Assembly: GCA_034440115.1 (NCBI GenBank)
Contig: JAWXBM010000042.1
Span: 1 to 64,000, forward strand
DNA length: 64,000 nucleotides
Direction of reading: 5' to 3'
DNA from: JAWXBM01 sp034440115
Lineage (GTDB): Bacteria; Pseudomonadota; Gammaproteobacteria; Xanthomonadales; SZUA-36
The translations under genes and the position numbers were made by a program. How positions within the stretch are numbered: position 1 is the stretch's first letter; each line of letters opens with the position of its first letter. The notes below the pieces were generated by a model. It worked only from the letters and a program-made list of their open reading frames with translations, was not told the DNA's origin and ran no database searches. Below, one piece after another: positions 26,707-35,187 of this stretch.

Positions 26707-27675
26707 ATGCTTGCGAATAATCTGGACATTGAAGGCCTCAGCATAAGCTTTAGTAATGAAGGTGAAGAACTCATGGCCTTGCGGCAAGTATCGCTCAGTG
26801 TCCCAAGGCACTCCATAGTGGGGATCGTTGGCGAGAGTGGTTGCGGCAAGTCGACCCTGATTTCCAGCATTTTCCGATTGCCCATGGAAAACGCCATCAT
26901 CAAATGTGGACGGATTCACGTCAACGGAACGGACGTTTTGACTCTTGATGAGGAAGAGATGAATCGCTTGCGAGGTAAAGAAATCGCAATGATTTTTCAG
27001 GATCCGTTTACTGCTCTGAATCCCGTTCTGACCATTGGCAGCCAACTGATCGATATCCAGTATCGTCAAGCTATTTCAAGGAAAGAGAAGAAGCAGAACG
27101 TGATAGCAGCACTTCAACAGGTCGGAATTGACCGTGCCAGCGACCGCTTCAATCAGTACCCACACCAATTTTCAGGAGGGATGCTGCAGCGAATTTGTAT
27201 CGCCATGGCCTTGTTGGTGAAGCCCACTTTGCTGGTAGCGGACGAACCTACAACGGCGCTCGATGCGACAACAGAACTGCAGATCTTGGCGTTGATCAGG
27301 GAGTTCCATCGCTCGACCGGTGCTTCTGTGCTCCTGGTTTCCCACCATCTAAGCGTCATTGCAGAGCTTTGCGATCGCGTCGTCGTGATGTATGCCGGCG
27401 AAATCGTTGAAGAAGGGCTGTCTCAGGATGTTTTTGGCGCACCGCTGCATCCCTATACCAATCTCCTGATGCAATGTGATCCAGCACGTATCAAGGAAAA
27501 AGCCCGACATTTACCTAGCATTCCCGGTACGGTTTCAAGAGTGGTAAAAACTTCGACTGAGTGCATCTTCGTTCATCGGTGCCCTCAGGCGGTGAGTCGA
27601 TGTTCCGAGCTTGTTCCCGAGACTTACAGCGTCGAAGGCCGGACGGTCAAATGTCACTTGATATCCAATGAATAG
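26707..27675 (+). CDS. Dpp/Opp-type ABC transporter ATPase 1 (DppD-like)
   Basis: The product has 322 residues: Walker A GESGCGKST (about residue 40), Q-loop MIFQDPFTALNP, signature FSGGMLQR, Walker B LLVADEPTTALD and H-loop VSHH. The C-terminal oligopeptide-type extension has HPYTNLLMQ and a cysteine-rich stretch (CIFVHRCPQAVSRC) that in relatives can bind an iron-sulfur cluster. It energises import through the two permeases. Its end overlaps the next gene by 8 bp. Confidence 0.9.
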   Translation: MLANNLDIEGLSISFSNEGEELMALRQVSLSVPRHSIVGIVGESGCGKSTLISSIFRLPMENAIIKCGRIHVNGTDVLTLDEEEMNRLRGKEIAMIFQDPFTALNPVLTIGSQLIDIQYRQAISRKEKKQNVIAALQQVGIDRASDRFNQYPHQFSGGMLQRICIAMALLVKPTLLVADEPTTALDATTELQILALIREFHRSTGASVLLVSHHLSVIAELCDRVVVMYAGEIVEEGLSQDVFGAPLHPYTNLLMQCDPARIKEKARHLPSIPGTVSRVVKTSTECIFVHRCPQAVSRCSELVPETYSVEGRTVKCHLISNE

Positions 27676-28654
27676 CTTGCTTTCAATATCCGCTTTGAGC
27701 GTACGCTTTCCGCTCGGGCGCTCCAGTTATTCTTTGCTGCCTTGGCAGGCGGACCGATATCTTTATGCGTTAAGCAATTTATCTCTGGATATCGATGCAG
27801 GAGAAACCGTCGGTCTGATAGGACAGTCGGGGTCCGGCAAAAGCACCCTCGGACGAACCATCATGGGTTTGGAATCAGCCTATTCGGGGAGCGTCAAATT
27901 ACAGGGGTTGGAGCTGATGGGGCTGTCTGAAAAAAACTACCGTTCTGTGCGCCGAAAGCTTGCCATGATATTCCAGGATCCCGTGGCTTCACTTAGTCCG
28001 CGCAAGACGGTGGGGCAGCTAGTAGCCGAACCTTTTTGCATCCATAAATCCGAATATAAGAATCTACAGCAGGAGGCTGTCCGTTTACTGAAGCTGGTTG
28101 GCCTCGATGAAAATTTCCTTTCTGCTTACCCGCATCAACTGTCGGGAGGTCAGGCACGACGTGTGGGCATCGCCCGCGCTTTGGCCCTGGATCCTGCAAT
28201 CATCATTGCCGATGAGCCTACGGCAGGTCTGGACGTGTCTGTGCAGGGTGAAATCATCAATTTGATGAATCGCTTGCAGGAAGAATTGAATATTGCCTAT
28301 CTTTTCATCACGCACAATCTTTCTGTAGCGCGGCACGTATGCGATCGCCTGGCCATCCTGTATGCCGGTTCCTTGGTCGAGTTGGGGCCAACGGATAAAG
28401 TACTGCGTGCGCCTGCACACCCGTATACCGAGTTGTTGCTGCGCTCCATGCCCCATGCAGATCCGATGGAAAAGCGCGAGGATATGCATCTGAATCAGGA
28501 AGAGATGTCCTACGGTGAGCCACATGCCTGCGTGTTTTATCAAAGCTGTACCTATTCCAGTAATTTGTGCCGGGATGAGATTCCAGCATATTGGGCCGCG
28601 GGCCCTGGCCATGCCAGCAAGTGCCATTTTCCGCTAGGCCAGTCAGTTGAATAA
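27668..28654 (+). CDS. Dpp/Opp-type ABC transporter ATPase 2 (DppF-like)
   Basis: The product has 328 residues: Walker A GQSGSGKST (about residue 53), signature LSGGQARRV, Walker B IIADEPTAGLDV, and the C-terminal HPYTELLLRSMP extension with cysteines (CVFYQSCTYSSNLC). It is the second nucleotide-binding subunit of the importer and overlaps the first ATPase gene. The binding-protein gene follows 12 bp downstream. Confidence 0.9.
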   Translation: MNSLLSISALSVRFPLGRSSYSLLPWQADRYLYALSNLSLDIDAGETVGLIGQSGSGKSTLGRTIMGLESAYSGSVKLQGLELMGLSEKNYRSVRRKLAMIFQDPVASLSPRKTVGQLVAEPFCIHKSEYKNLQQEAVRLLKLVGLDENFLSAYPHQLSGGQARRVGIARALALDPAIIIADEPTAGLDVSVQGEIINLMNRLQEELNIAYLFITHNLSVARHVCDRLAILYAGSLVELGPTDKVLRAPAHPYTELLLRSMPHADPMEKREDMHLNQEEMSYGEPHACVFYQSCTYSSNLCRDEIPAYWAAGPGHASKCHFPLGQSVE

Positions 28655-28666
28655 GGTACTTACCGC

Positions 28667-30226
28667 ATGAGGATTAGCCGTCGTCAGCTGTTGCAACTCG
28701 CCGGGGCAAGTGTCCTGGCCTATGGCAGTCAGTGTCCAGCTGGCTCGCTCACCAGTTCGGTGAATGCTGAAGGCCTCTCGGTGTTGCGCATAAGGAATAA
28801 TCGCAGGCTTGACAGCCTGGACCCGGGGTTTACTTTCAATCAGATCGAAGCTGCCATCATTTGCGCCATCCTACCCATGCTGGCCGATTCTGGCGCGGGG
28901 CTGGAGTCCTACAAACCTCTGGATGCGGCTTACATCGACCAGGTAGATCGCACCCACATCCGGTTTGGCTTGAGGCCGGGCTTGTTTTGGACCAACGGAT
29001 TCGGGCCGGTTACGGCGAATGATGTGAAGGCTTCGTATGAACGCATTGCCAATCCGGCGAACAATTCTGCCTACTCCAGTGATTGGGCCGCGCTTGATTA
29101 CATCGAGGTGATCAACGAAAGGGAAGGCGTAATCGTATTGAAAGAGCCATTTACGCCGCTGTTGTCCACCACGCTGCCTGGTCCAGCGGGTGCCATTCTG
29201 CCTGCCGCTGTGTTGCAGGGAAACGAGTCCAGGAACTTCGGAGTGGATTTGCCGGCTACTGCTGGCCCTTACAGAATAAAACAGTGGAATCCGGGCCAAT
29301 CCTTCATCATGGAACGCAATCCTGACTGGAACGGTGATCGGCCGACCTTTGACGAAGTGCACCTGATACTGATCGTTGACGATAAGGCGGCCGAGATCGC
29401 CTACGATGCAGGGGAGGTCGATGCGACCAGGCTGGCGGCATCTTCGCTGGCCGAATTTGAATCACATCCAAGGCCAAATTCGACCATCATCAAAAACCCG
29501 CTGCATTCCTACTACTGGTTGGGGATGAGAGTGGACCATCCTTTGTACCGTGACATCCGTGTGCGGCGTGCTGTTCAGCAGGCAATCAATATAGAAGAGC
29601 TAGTCGAAGGTGCGTTCCTGGGCTCGGTGAAGCCAGCCACAGGGATCATCGCACCGGGGGTAATTGGTTATCGGCAAAAACAGGGTCTGCCCCCGTTTGA
29701 TCCCCAGGCCGCCAAACGCTTGCTGGCCGAAGCCGGATATCCGGATGGTTTTAAAACGATCATCACGACAACCACTGAAACAGAACTGGTGGCCGCCGCA
29801 ACCATAGTGGCAACGCAACTCATAAAAATAGGCATTAGGGCGGAGGTTGCGCCAGAGGAAAACAACTCGGTTATTACTCGGGCTCAGGGGCCGCTAAAGT
29901 ATCGAAAGAATGACCAGATGATACTTTGGCAATATGGCGTAAATCCCGATCCGTACTGGTACATGGCGTGGTTTACGCCAGAACAGATCGGAAAGTGGAA
30001 CTGGGAGCGTTGGGATAGCAAGGAGTTTGGCAAACTCGCGAGACAGGGGACATTGGAAGATGACCCACTCAAGCGTCAACTCATATACGAGCGTATGGCA
30101 GCCTTGATGGATGATTCGGGTGCCTACGTTTTCTTTGCCAATGGCCTGAATGCGGTCATTCACCGGGACTATATTCCCTACAAGGTTCGGCATAATCCGC
30201 TGCAACCGGCATTCCGTTTTATCTAA
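28667..30226 (+). CDS. ABC transporter solute-binding protein (SBP_bac_5), Tat signal
   Basis: The product has 519 residues. The N-terminus MRISRRQLLQLAGAS is a twin-arginine signal, unusual for this family, which mostly uses Sec. The body follows the SBP family 5 pattern: LRIRNNRRLDSLDPGF, FGLRPGLFWTNGFGPVTANDVKASYERI, and DIRVRRAVQQAINIEELVEG (about residue 300). It is the periplasmic receptor for the transporter encoded upstream. It is last but one in the operon, before an exported enolase-superfamily enzyme, which suggests that the imported ligand may first be processed in the periplasm. Confidence 0.88.
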   Translation: MRISRRQLLQLAGASVLAYGSQCPAGSLTSSVNAEGLSVLRIRNNRRLDSLDPGFTFNQIEAAIICAILPMLADSGAGLESYKPLDAAYIDQVDRTHIRFGLRPGLFWTNGFGPVTANDVKASYERIANPANNSAYSSDWAALDYIEVINEREGVIVLKEPFTPLLSTTLPGPAGAILPAAVLQGNESRNFGVDLPATAGPYRIKQWNPGQSFIMERNPDWNGDRPTFDEVHLILIVDDKAAEIAYDAGEVDATRLAASSLAEFESHPRPNSTIIKNPLHSYYWLGMRVDHPLYRDIRVRRAVQQAINIEELVEGAFLGSVKPATGIIAPGVIGYRQKQGLPPFDPQAAKRLLAEAGYPDGFKTIITTTTETELVAAATIVATQLIKIGIRAEVAPEENNSVITRAQGPLKYRKNDQMILWQYGVNPDPYWYMAWFTPEQIGKWNWERWDSKEFGKLARQGTLEDDPLKRQLIYERMAALMDDSGAYVFFANGLNAVIHRDYIPYKVRHNPLQPAFRFI

Positions 30227-30267
30227 AACTAGGTCAGTTCTTCAATCACAGGTAAGGAGGTTCAGTC

Positions 30268-31446
30268 ATGGCTCAATTCAGTTTCTCACGCCGGCAACTC
30301 ATTGCCGGTTCTATGACAGCGGCAGCGGCCGGGCTGGTTACGCTACCTTTTGACGTTGCCGGTAAGTCGGAGCGCATTACAATTACGAAAATCGAACTGT
30401 TCAAGGTTGTGGTTCCATTCCAGGACGATGTGGTCAACAGCAAAGAGTACCTGACCTGGGCCGAAGATTCGCTGGAAATGGTGGATAAAACCCCTCATTT
30501 CATGCTCAAGGTGCATACAGATTCAGGCATTTTCGGAATCGGCGAAACCGCGCGTGGAATCCAGCGAAAGGACGTGCAGAAGAATGTAGATTACTTGGTG
30601 GGTAAGAATGTCCTGGATCTCAACCTTCCAAGGCTAAATCTTCCTCATGAACGATCCGGCGAAGCTTTCGAAGTAGCACTTTACGACATCGTGGGAAAGG
30701 CTGTTGGCTGGCCGGTTTACCAACTGCTGGGAGGCCTCGCTCAGGACAAAGTCGCGGTCAACTATTGGTGCGGACGCAAGAACGTTGAGGACATCAAGCG
30801 CGTTGCTGAGCGCTGCGTAGCTGGTGGATTTAAAGTGCTGAAAATGAAATCATCGTTCGGTGATCCGGTTGCTAAAACCGTTGAAGCGGTGGCAAAAGTA
30901 GCGCCGGACCTTCGGGTCAATGTCGATTTCAACACTTACTATCCCGATATGGAGAGCTTCATGCCGCTGGGCAGAGAAATGGACGATATTGGCAATATGC
31001 ACACCTTTGAAGACCCAATACCCAGAGCGGATCTGTGGGGCTACTACAAACTCAGCGAGCTGTTGAAAACACCGATCACCCTAACCTTCGATCAGCCTGC
31101 GAAAATTTTTGAAGCGGCAAAGGCGCAGGCCTGCCGCTATATCAATACCTATCAACGTCCTTCACTGGCTCAATTCGTTACCAACTCAGCAGTTGCAGAG
31201 GCAGCGGGTATGCCAGTGTGGCACGGATCAGGCGTCAATCTCGGCGTACTCGACGCGTCCTTTGCCCACACTTGTGCCGCGTCGCCCAATGCGACCCTGC
31301 CCAGCGATATTCTTTCATACCTGCGTGTACATACTTTGCTGGTCAAGCCGCTGGAAATTGCTGACGGCTATGTGACGGTGCCACACGGCCCCGGCCTGGG
31401 TGTGGAAATGGATGAGGATGCTCTAAAGCGATTTGCCGTCTCGTAG
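30268..31446 (+). CDS. Tat-exported enolase-superfamily (mandelate racemase/MLE-like) enzyme
   Basis: The product has 392 residues, with AAGGAGG eight bases before the ATG. A twin-arginine signal (SRRQLIAGSMTAAAAG) is followed by an enolase-superfamily N-terminal domain and a barrel. The barrel has LKMKSS in the place of the KxK catalytic lysine, metal ligands in VNVDFN and HTFEDP, a third likely ligand in LTFDQPA, and VWHGSGVNLGVLD near the C-terminal end. Such enzymes abstract an alpha-proton from a carboxylate, usually acid-sugar dehydration or racemisation. Most family members are cytoplasmic, so export is notable. It closes the ABC transporter operon, 41 bp after the binding protein. Confidence 0.8.
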   Translation: MAQFSFSRRQLIAGSMTAAAAGLVTLPFDVAGKSERITITKIELFKVVVPFQDDVVNSKEYLTWAEDSLEMVDKTPHFMLKVHTDSGIFGIGETARGIQRKDVQKNVDYLVGKNVLDLNLPRLNLPHERSGEAFEVALYDIVGKAVGWPVYQLLGGLAQDKVAVNYWCGRKNVEDIKRVAERCVAGGFKVLKMKSSFGDPVAKTVEAVAKVAPDLRVNVDFNTYYPDMESFMPLGREMDDIGNMHTFEDPIPRADLWGYYKLSELLKTPITLTFDQPAKIFEAAKAQACRYINTYQRPSLAQFVTNSAVAEAAGMPVWHGSGVNLGVLDASFAHTCAASPNATLPSDILSYLRVHTLLVKPLEIADGYVTVPHGPGLGVEMDEDALKRFAVS

Positions 31447-31481
31447 TTGGCATCGATTCCTTGCATTCACTTCGCGAGGGT

Positions 31482-31499
31482 GGGCGGCACCAGCCGCCC
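31482..31499. terminator. GC-rich hairpin between converging genes
   Basis: GGGCGGC and GCCGCCC form a perfect 7-bp stem around ACCA. It lies between the ends of the enolase-family gene and the converging dehydrogenase gene. There is no T tract on either side, so it is a likely but unproven bidirectional terminator. Confidence 0.45.
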
Positions 31500-31523
31500 G
31501 CCTACTGGGCTAGAACAGCCGTA

Positions 31524-32459
31524 CTAGTGACGACTGTTCAGGTGCTGTAATACATTATTCACGGTCACGCGACTCACGCGCACATTGGACTCCTTGGTCA
31601 CACCTGCAATATGTGGTGTCAAAATAAGGTTTGGAATTCCTTCGAATCTGGATGATTCGGATGAAGTCAGCGGCTCGCTCTCGAACACATCCAAGGCCGC
31701 TCCCAAAAGACGACCCTTTCTCAAGGCATGGAGCATCGCGGTTTCATCCACTATACCTCCCCTTGCGGCGTTGATCAGGATGGCCCCGGACTTGATCCTT
31801 TCGAGGGCTGTCGCGTCAATGAGGTGATGCGTTTCTCGGGTCAATGGCACGTGAATGCTAACTACGTCCGAGCTTTCCAGCAAAGCATTAAGGTCTAGCC
31901 TTTCGACTTCACGCCAGCATGCGGCATCGGCTGACAGGTAGGGATCATATGCGGCAACCTGCATGCCCAGGGCAGCGGCGATCCCAGCCGTTGTCCGGGC
32001 ATTTGCGCCCAGGCCTATCAGTCCGAGACGTTTGCCCCGGGTTTCGCTTCCTATCATTCTTTCCCGCGGCCAGGCGCCGCGCGCGACTGCCTCGCTGTCC
32101 ATGAATGCATTGCGCAGTAACATCATTGTCGCGGTGATCACATACTCGGCCACTGCCAGATCGTTGGCGCCGGTCGCGGGGTATACAGGAATGCCTCGCG
32201 CTTTGCATGCCTCAAGATCGATATTGTCCAGGCCAACGCCCAGACGACCCACCACTTCAAGTTTTGGAGCTGCAGCCAGTAATTTCACGTTAACCTGGGT
32301 TCGATTGCGCACGATGAGTGCGCGCGCATCGGCAAGCTCGGCGAGCAATTCCTCTGGTTTGTCGACCAGACCCGGGTCGAACAGTACGTTGTATCCGGAC
32401 AGGTCTTGTTCAACGATGGTCTTATCCATGAATTCACTGACTACGATATCCGCCATCAT
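31524..32459 (-). CDS. slcC: D-isomer-specific 2-hydroxyacid dehydrogenase, SlcC-like ((S)-sulfolactate dehydrogenase)
   Basis: The product has 311 residues (ATG 32459, or 32456 next to it). The Rossmann motif is GLIGLGANA, and the catalytic set of this NAD-dependent family is present: Arg in NAARGG, Glu in VFESEP and His in LTPHIAG. The N-terminus ADIVVSEFMD recalls SlcC proteins. SlcC oxidises (S)-sulfolactate to sulfopyruvate, working with ComC and the sulfo-lyase to invert the carbon centre. The next gene upstream is a ComC-family dehydrogenase, then SuyB and SuyA candidates, which is the main support. A general hydroxyacid role cannot be excluded. Confidence 0.65.
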   Translation of the reverse strand: MMADIVVSEFMDKTIVEQDLSGYNVLFDPGLVDKPEELLAELADARALIVRNRTQVNVKLLAAAPKLEVVGRLGVGLDNIDLEACKARGIPVYPATGANDLAVAEYVITATMMLLRNAFMDSEAVARGAWPRERMIGSETRGKRLGLIGLGANARTTAGIAAALGMQVAAYDPYLSADAACWREVERLDLNALLESSDVVSIHVPLTRETHHLIDATALERIKSGAILINAARGGIVDETAMLHALRKGRLLGAALDVFESEPLTSSESSRFEGIPNLILTPHIAGVTKESNVRVSRVTVNNVLQHLNSRH

Positions 32460-32470
32460 TCGCTCTGGAT

Positions 32471-33520
32471 TCAGTTGGCTGGGCTCGCAAGCGAGACAAT
32501 TTCCCGATGCAGGCTAGAAGAAATCACAATTCCACTGCTCGCGCACAGATCGCGCTGATGCAATCGACGGCTTCCTGGCAGGCGCGCACCTTGCTCGTTC
32601 TCAATGGCTGAAAACAAGACTGCCATCCGATCGAAATACTGGCCTCCGGAAAGCCGAATAGGGTCAATGGCGAGCATAGTGTGCCCCAGATTGGGTGGTC
32701 CGCCTTCATCATCGAACAGCGAACTGGCTTCAAAGCCAAAATGGGCGCCGGTCAGGGCAGCAGCCAGAATCTCTACCATCAAGGCAAGCGCTGCACCTTT
32801 TACTTCTCCGATGGGTAACATCGAACCTGCGAGTGCCGCGGCGGGGTCCGTAGTGGCATGGCCTTGAGAGTCCAGTGCCAGGCCTTCGGCAATTTTCTGG
32901 CCGCTATTCTTGGCGGCAACGATTTTGCCGCGGGCGACTTTTGACAGCGCGAGATCAATGACCAGGGGTGCTGATTTGTTGCACGGCGCAGCAAAGGCGA
33001 TGGGATTGGTTCCCATCATGGGTTTCTTGCCTCCCCAAAAAGCCATGGCTGCTGGCGAATTGCCAAACAACAGGCCGATCAGACCGGCTTTCGCCAGACG
33101 TTCTACATGCGCTCCTGCCTGGCCAAAGTGATGGGACCGAAAGATGGAAGCGACCCCGATTCCAAACTCTTTCGTTATCGGAACCAGTTCATTGACGGCC
33201 AGTTCGATGGCTGGATACGCAAATCCGTAATGCGCGTCGATACGTACGCTGGTCGGCGTCAGCCGTGTCAAAGCCGGCTCCGCAAAGCCATTCACTTTGC
33301 CGGCGCGCGCCTGCAGGGCATATGACGAAACGCGGGAAAGTCCGTGGCCGTGCTGACCGTCGATCTCGGCAGCGACCAATGCTTTGGCAGTAAGCCTGGC
33401 ATTGGCCTTGCTGGTTCTGTTGGCCATCAACGTCTGTGTGACCAGCGATTCAGCTTCGTTTCTGCTCAACTTAACGCTTTCGGTCTCTTGGGGTGACGTA
33501 AGCTGAGCGTTAGTAGACAC
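32471..33520 (-). CDS. comC: Ldh-family oxidoreductase, ComC-like ((R)-sulfolactate dehydrogenase)
   Basis: The product has 349 residues and belongs to the malate/L-sulfolactate dehydrogenase (LDH2) family, unrelated in fold to the neighbouring SlcC-like enzyme. Family segments are AEIDGQHGHGLSRV, GIGVASIFRSHHFGQAGAHVE (about residue 120), GLLFGNSP, and GGKKPMMGTNPIAFAAP. ComC reduces sulfopyruvate to (R)-sulfolactate using NAD(P)H. Two dehydrogenases of opposite stereochemistry beside a UxaA-type lyase is the known arrangement for sulfolactate epimerisation. It ends 11 bp before the SlcC-like start, so they are co-transcribed. Confidence 0.65.
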   Translation of the reverse strand: MSTNAQLTSPQETESVKLSRNEAESLVTQTLMANRTSKANARLTAKALVAAEIDGQHGHGLSRVSSYALQARAGKVNGFAEPALTRLTPTSVRIDAHYGFAYPAIELAVNELVPITKEFGIGVASIFRSHHFGQAGAHVERLAKAGLIGLLFGNSPAAMAFWGGKKPMMGTNPIAFAAPCNKSAPLVIDLALSKVARGKIVAAKNSGQKIAEGLALDSQGHATTDPAAALAGSMLPIGEVKGAALALMVEILAAALTGAHFGFEASSLFDDEGGPPNLGHTMLAIDPIRLSGGQYFDRMAVLFSAIENEQGARLPGSRRLHQRDLCASSGIVISSSLHREIVSLASPAN

Positions 33521-33547
33521 GATTTGTGTACGGCCGAACCAAGAGCG

Positions 33548-34720
33548 TCAAGCGCTGCGGTAAAGCTTGGTCATTACGAATTCCACGTGCCCCAGTGCCT
33601 CGGCCGCTGTATGGCGCCCGTTAGCGGTTCTAAGGACCATGTCGATCAACTTGTCACCCGCCTCGTCCATGGTCAACTCTCGGCGCAAAATACCGGAAAC
33701 ATCGAGGTCAATGTGCTCGGACATGGTCCGCATGGTCCTGGGGTTGGCGGTGAGCTTGATCACAGGGAGAATGGGGTTGCCGATAATGTTGCCCTGGCCG
33801 GTTGGAAAGGTGTGTACGACAAAACCAGCCGCGGCCATGAGGGTGACGCACTCGGCAGCAGCGGATGATGAATCCATGAAATACATTCCGGGCCCTTTGC
33901 CAGGTTCTTCGGCAGGGCCAAGTACGTCGATGAATGACACCCTCTTACCGATTTTTTCCAGATTGCCGAAGGCCTTTTCTTCGATTGTGGAGAGTCCGCC
34001 TTCGATGTTTCCCTTGGTGGGCTGGCTGTCGGAAAGGTCGGTTGTTTTATGAGCCTCAATGACTTCGTCTTGGTATGCCTGGAAAGTACGCATAAACTTC
34101 TCACTCGCTGCCGGCGTGGCAGCGCGCATCTTGCACAAGTGCTCGGCCCCGGTCAGTTCGGAAGTTTCCCCGAACACACCGTAGATGCCCCTGGGAATCA
34201 GCTTGTCGTACATGTTGCCGACCGTCGGGTTGGAGCCTATGCCGGAAGTAGTATCGGATTCACCGCACTTGGTGGATATCCACAGTTCCGAGATGTCGCA
34301 TTCAACCCGCATCTGTTCCGTTGCCCAATGAACGAATTCCTTTGCTTTGCGTGAGGCAGTTGCTATCGTGGCAATGTCTCCGTGTTTCTCGATTGAGAAA
34401 CCAACGACAGGTTTGCCAGTCTTTGCAATACCATCCACGACTTTTTGCGTCCAGACAGGTTCGATACCGATGACCACGCAGGCAGCCACGTTTGGGTTGG
34501 AGCCGGTACCGATCATCGTGCGGAAATGCAAATCCAGGTCTTCACCAAATTGTAGGCGTCCGTATGCATGGGGCAAGGCAATTGTGCCTTTGATATTGTG
34601 GGCAACTGCTTCACAGGCGGCATTTGAAATGTCATCCAGAGGCAAAATAGCCACGTAGTTACGGACTCCGACGCGACCGTTCTCACGCCGATAACCCATA
34701 AATTTGTCGTACACGGGCAT
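33548..34720 (-). CDS. suyB: UxaA-family lyase large subunit, SuyB-like (sulfolactate sulfo-lyase)
   Basis: The product has 390 residues, with AGGAG about nine bases before the ATG and the stop of the small subunit just ahead of it. It has the UxaA-type opening FMGYRRENGRVGVRNYVAI, ISTKCGESDTTSGIGSNPTVG, and the segment FMDSSSAAAECVTLMAAAGF followed by VHTFPTGQGNIIGNPI. From memory these fit (2R)-sulfolactate sulfo-lyase better than altronate dehydratase. The 390 plus about 95 residue split matches SuyB and SuyA. The reaction would be (R)-sulfolactate to pyruvate and sulfite. A split altronate or galactarate dehydratase is the alternative. Confidence 0.65.
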   Translation of the reverse strand: MPVYDKFMGYRRENGRVGVRNYVAILPLDDISNAACEAVAHNIKGTIALPHAYGRLQFGEDLDLHFRTMIGTGSNPNVAACVVIGIEPVWTQKVVDGIAKTGKPVVGFSIEKHGDIATIATASRKAKEFVHWATEQMRVECDISELWISTKCGESDTTSGIGSNPTVGNMYDKLIPRGIYGVFGETSELTGAEHLCKMRAATPAASEKFMRTFQAYQDEVIEAHKTTDLSDSQPTKGNIEGGLSTIEEKAFGNLEKIGKRVSFIDVLGPAEEPGKGPGMYFMDSSSAAAECVTLMAAAGFVVHTFPTGQGNIIGNPILPVIKLTANPRTMRTMSEHIDLDVSGILRRELTMDEAGDKLIDMVLRTANGRHTAAEALGHVEFVMTKLYRSA

Positions 34721-34734
34721 TGTGATGTGCTCCT

Positions 34735-35022
34735 TTACCAGCGCTTGGTTCTGAGATTATGGACATGTACGTGTTCGCCTTGCGCTACGGGCGCAATTAG
34801 ACGACCAATGTCCTCGCCATATTTAATGATCGTATCCCCTGGACCCAGGTCAGAGAGTGCTACTTTATGACCGATGGGCACGTCCTGTTTCATGACCAGG
34901 CTGAAGTCCGAGTTATCCTCCGTCACAACGCACAGCATCTTACTACCGGCTTTGAGGTCCTCTACGACCACAACTCCAACATTATCTCGTTTGTCATGCA
35001 CCAGCAGCTGAGGTATCGCCAA
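34735..35022 (-). CDS. suyA: UxaA-family lyase small (SAF) subunit, SuyA-like
   Basis: The product has 95 residues from a TTG at 35022 that has GGGAG about eight bases upstream; the longer reading to 35100 would run through the operator region and adds residues unlike the family. The body is a SAF domain: LVHDKRDNVGVVVVEDLKAG, then VPIGHKVALSDLGPGDTIIKYGEDIG and the end GEHVHVHNLRTKRW. In the sulfo-lyase and split altronate dehydratases this small subunit partners the large one encoded 14 bp downstream. It is the first gene of the leftward suyA-suyB-comC-slcC unit under the divergent GntR-type control region. Confidence 0.7.
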   Translation of the reverse strand: MAIPQLLVHDKRDNVGVVVVEDLKAGSKMLCVVTEDNSDFSLVMKQDVPIGHKVALSDLGPGDTIIKYGEDIGRLIAPVAQGEHVHVHNLRTKRW

Positions 35023-35082
35023 TTTTTTATCTCCCGACTGCCACCGTTCCTCGTGGCCAAGGTTTGTTATCAATGACTCATA

Positions 35083-35123
35083 CACTCTTATATAATACAA
35101 CTAATATATAAGATATAAGAGTG
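35083..35123. promoter_or_regulatory. GntR-type operator: inverted repeat in divergent promoter
   Basis: CACTCTTATAT (35083-35093) and ATATAAGAGTG (35113-35123) are perfect 11-bp arms separated by 19 bp, and the central AT-rich part contains further TATATAAG half-sites. A TATAAT hexamer (35091-35096) lies inside, suited as the -10 box for the rightward GntR gene. Binding here would control the GntR gene and the suyA unit at once. The identity of the binder is inferred from proximity. Confidence 0.65.
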
Positions 35124-35187
35124 GTGTTCAATACGTGGAAAACGCGTATTATTAATACTCATCGACACAGCCACAGGGAAGCCACTG

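Noticed and set aside
33548..35022. Altronate or galactarate dehydratase as the main call for the UxaA-type pair
   Set aside because: The split into 390 and 95 residues, the SSSAAAECVTLMAAAGF segment and the two stereo-opposed dehydrogenases beside it favour a sulfolactate sulfo-lyase; kept as an alternative.
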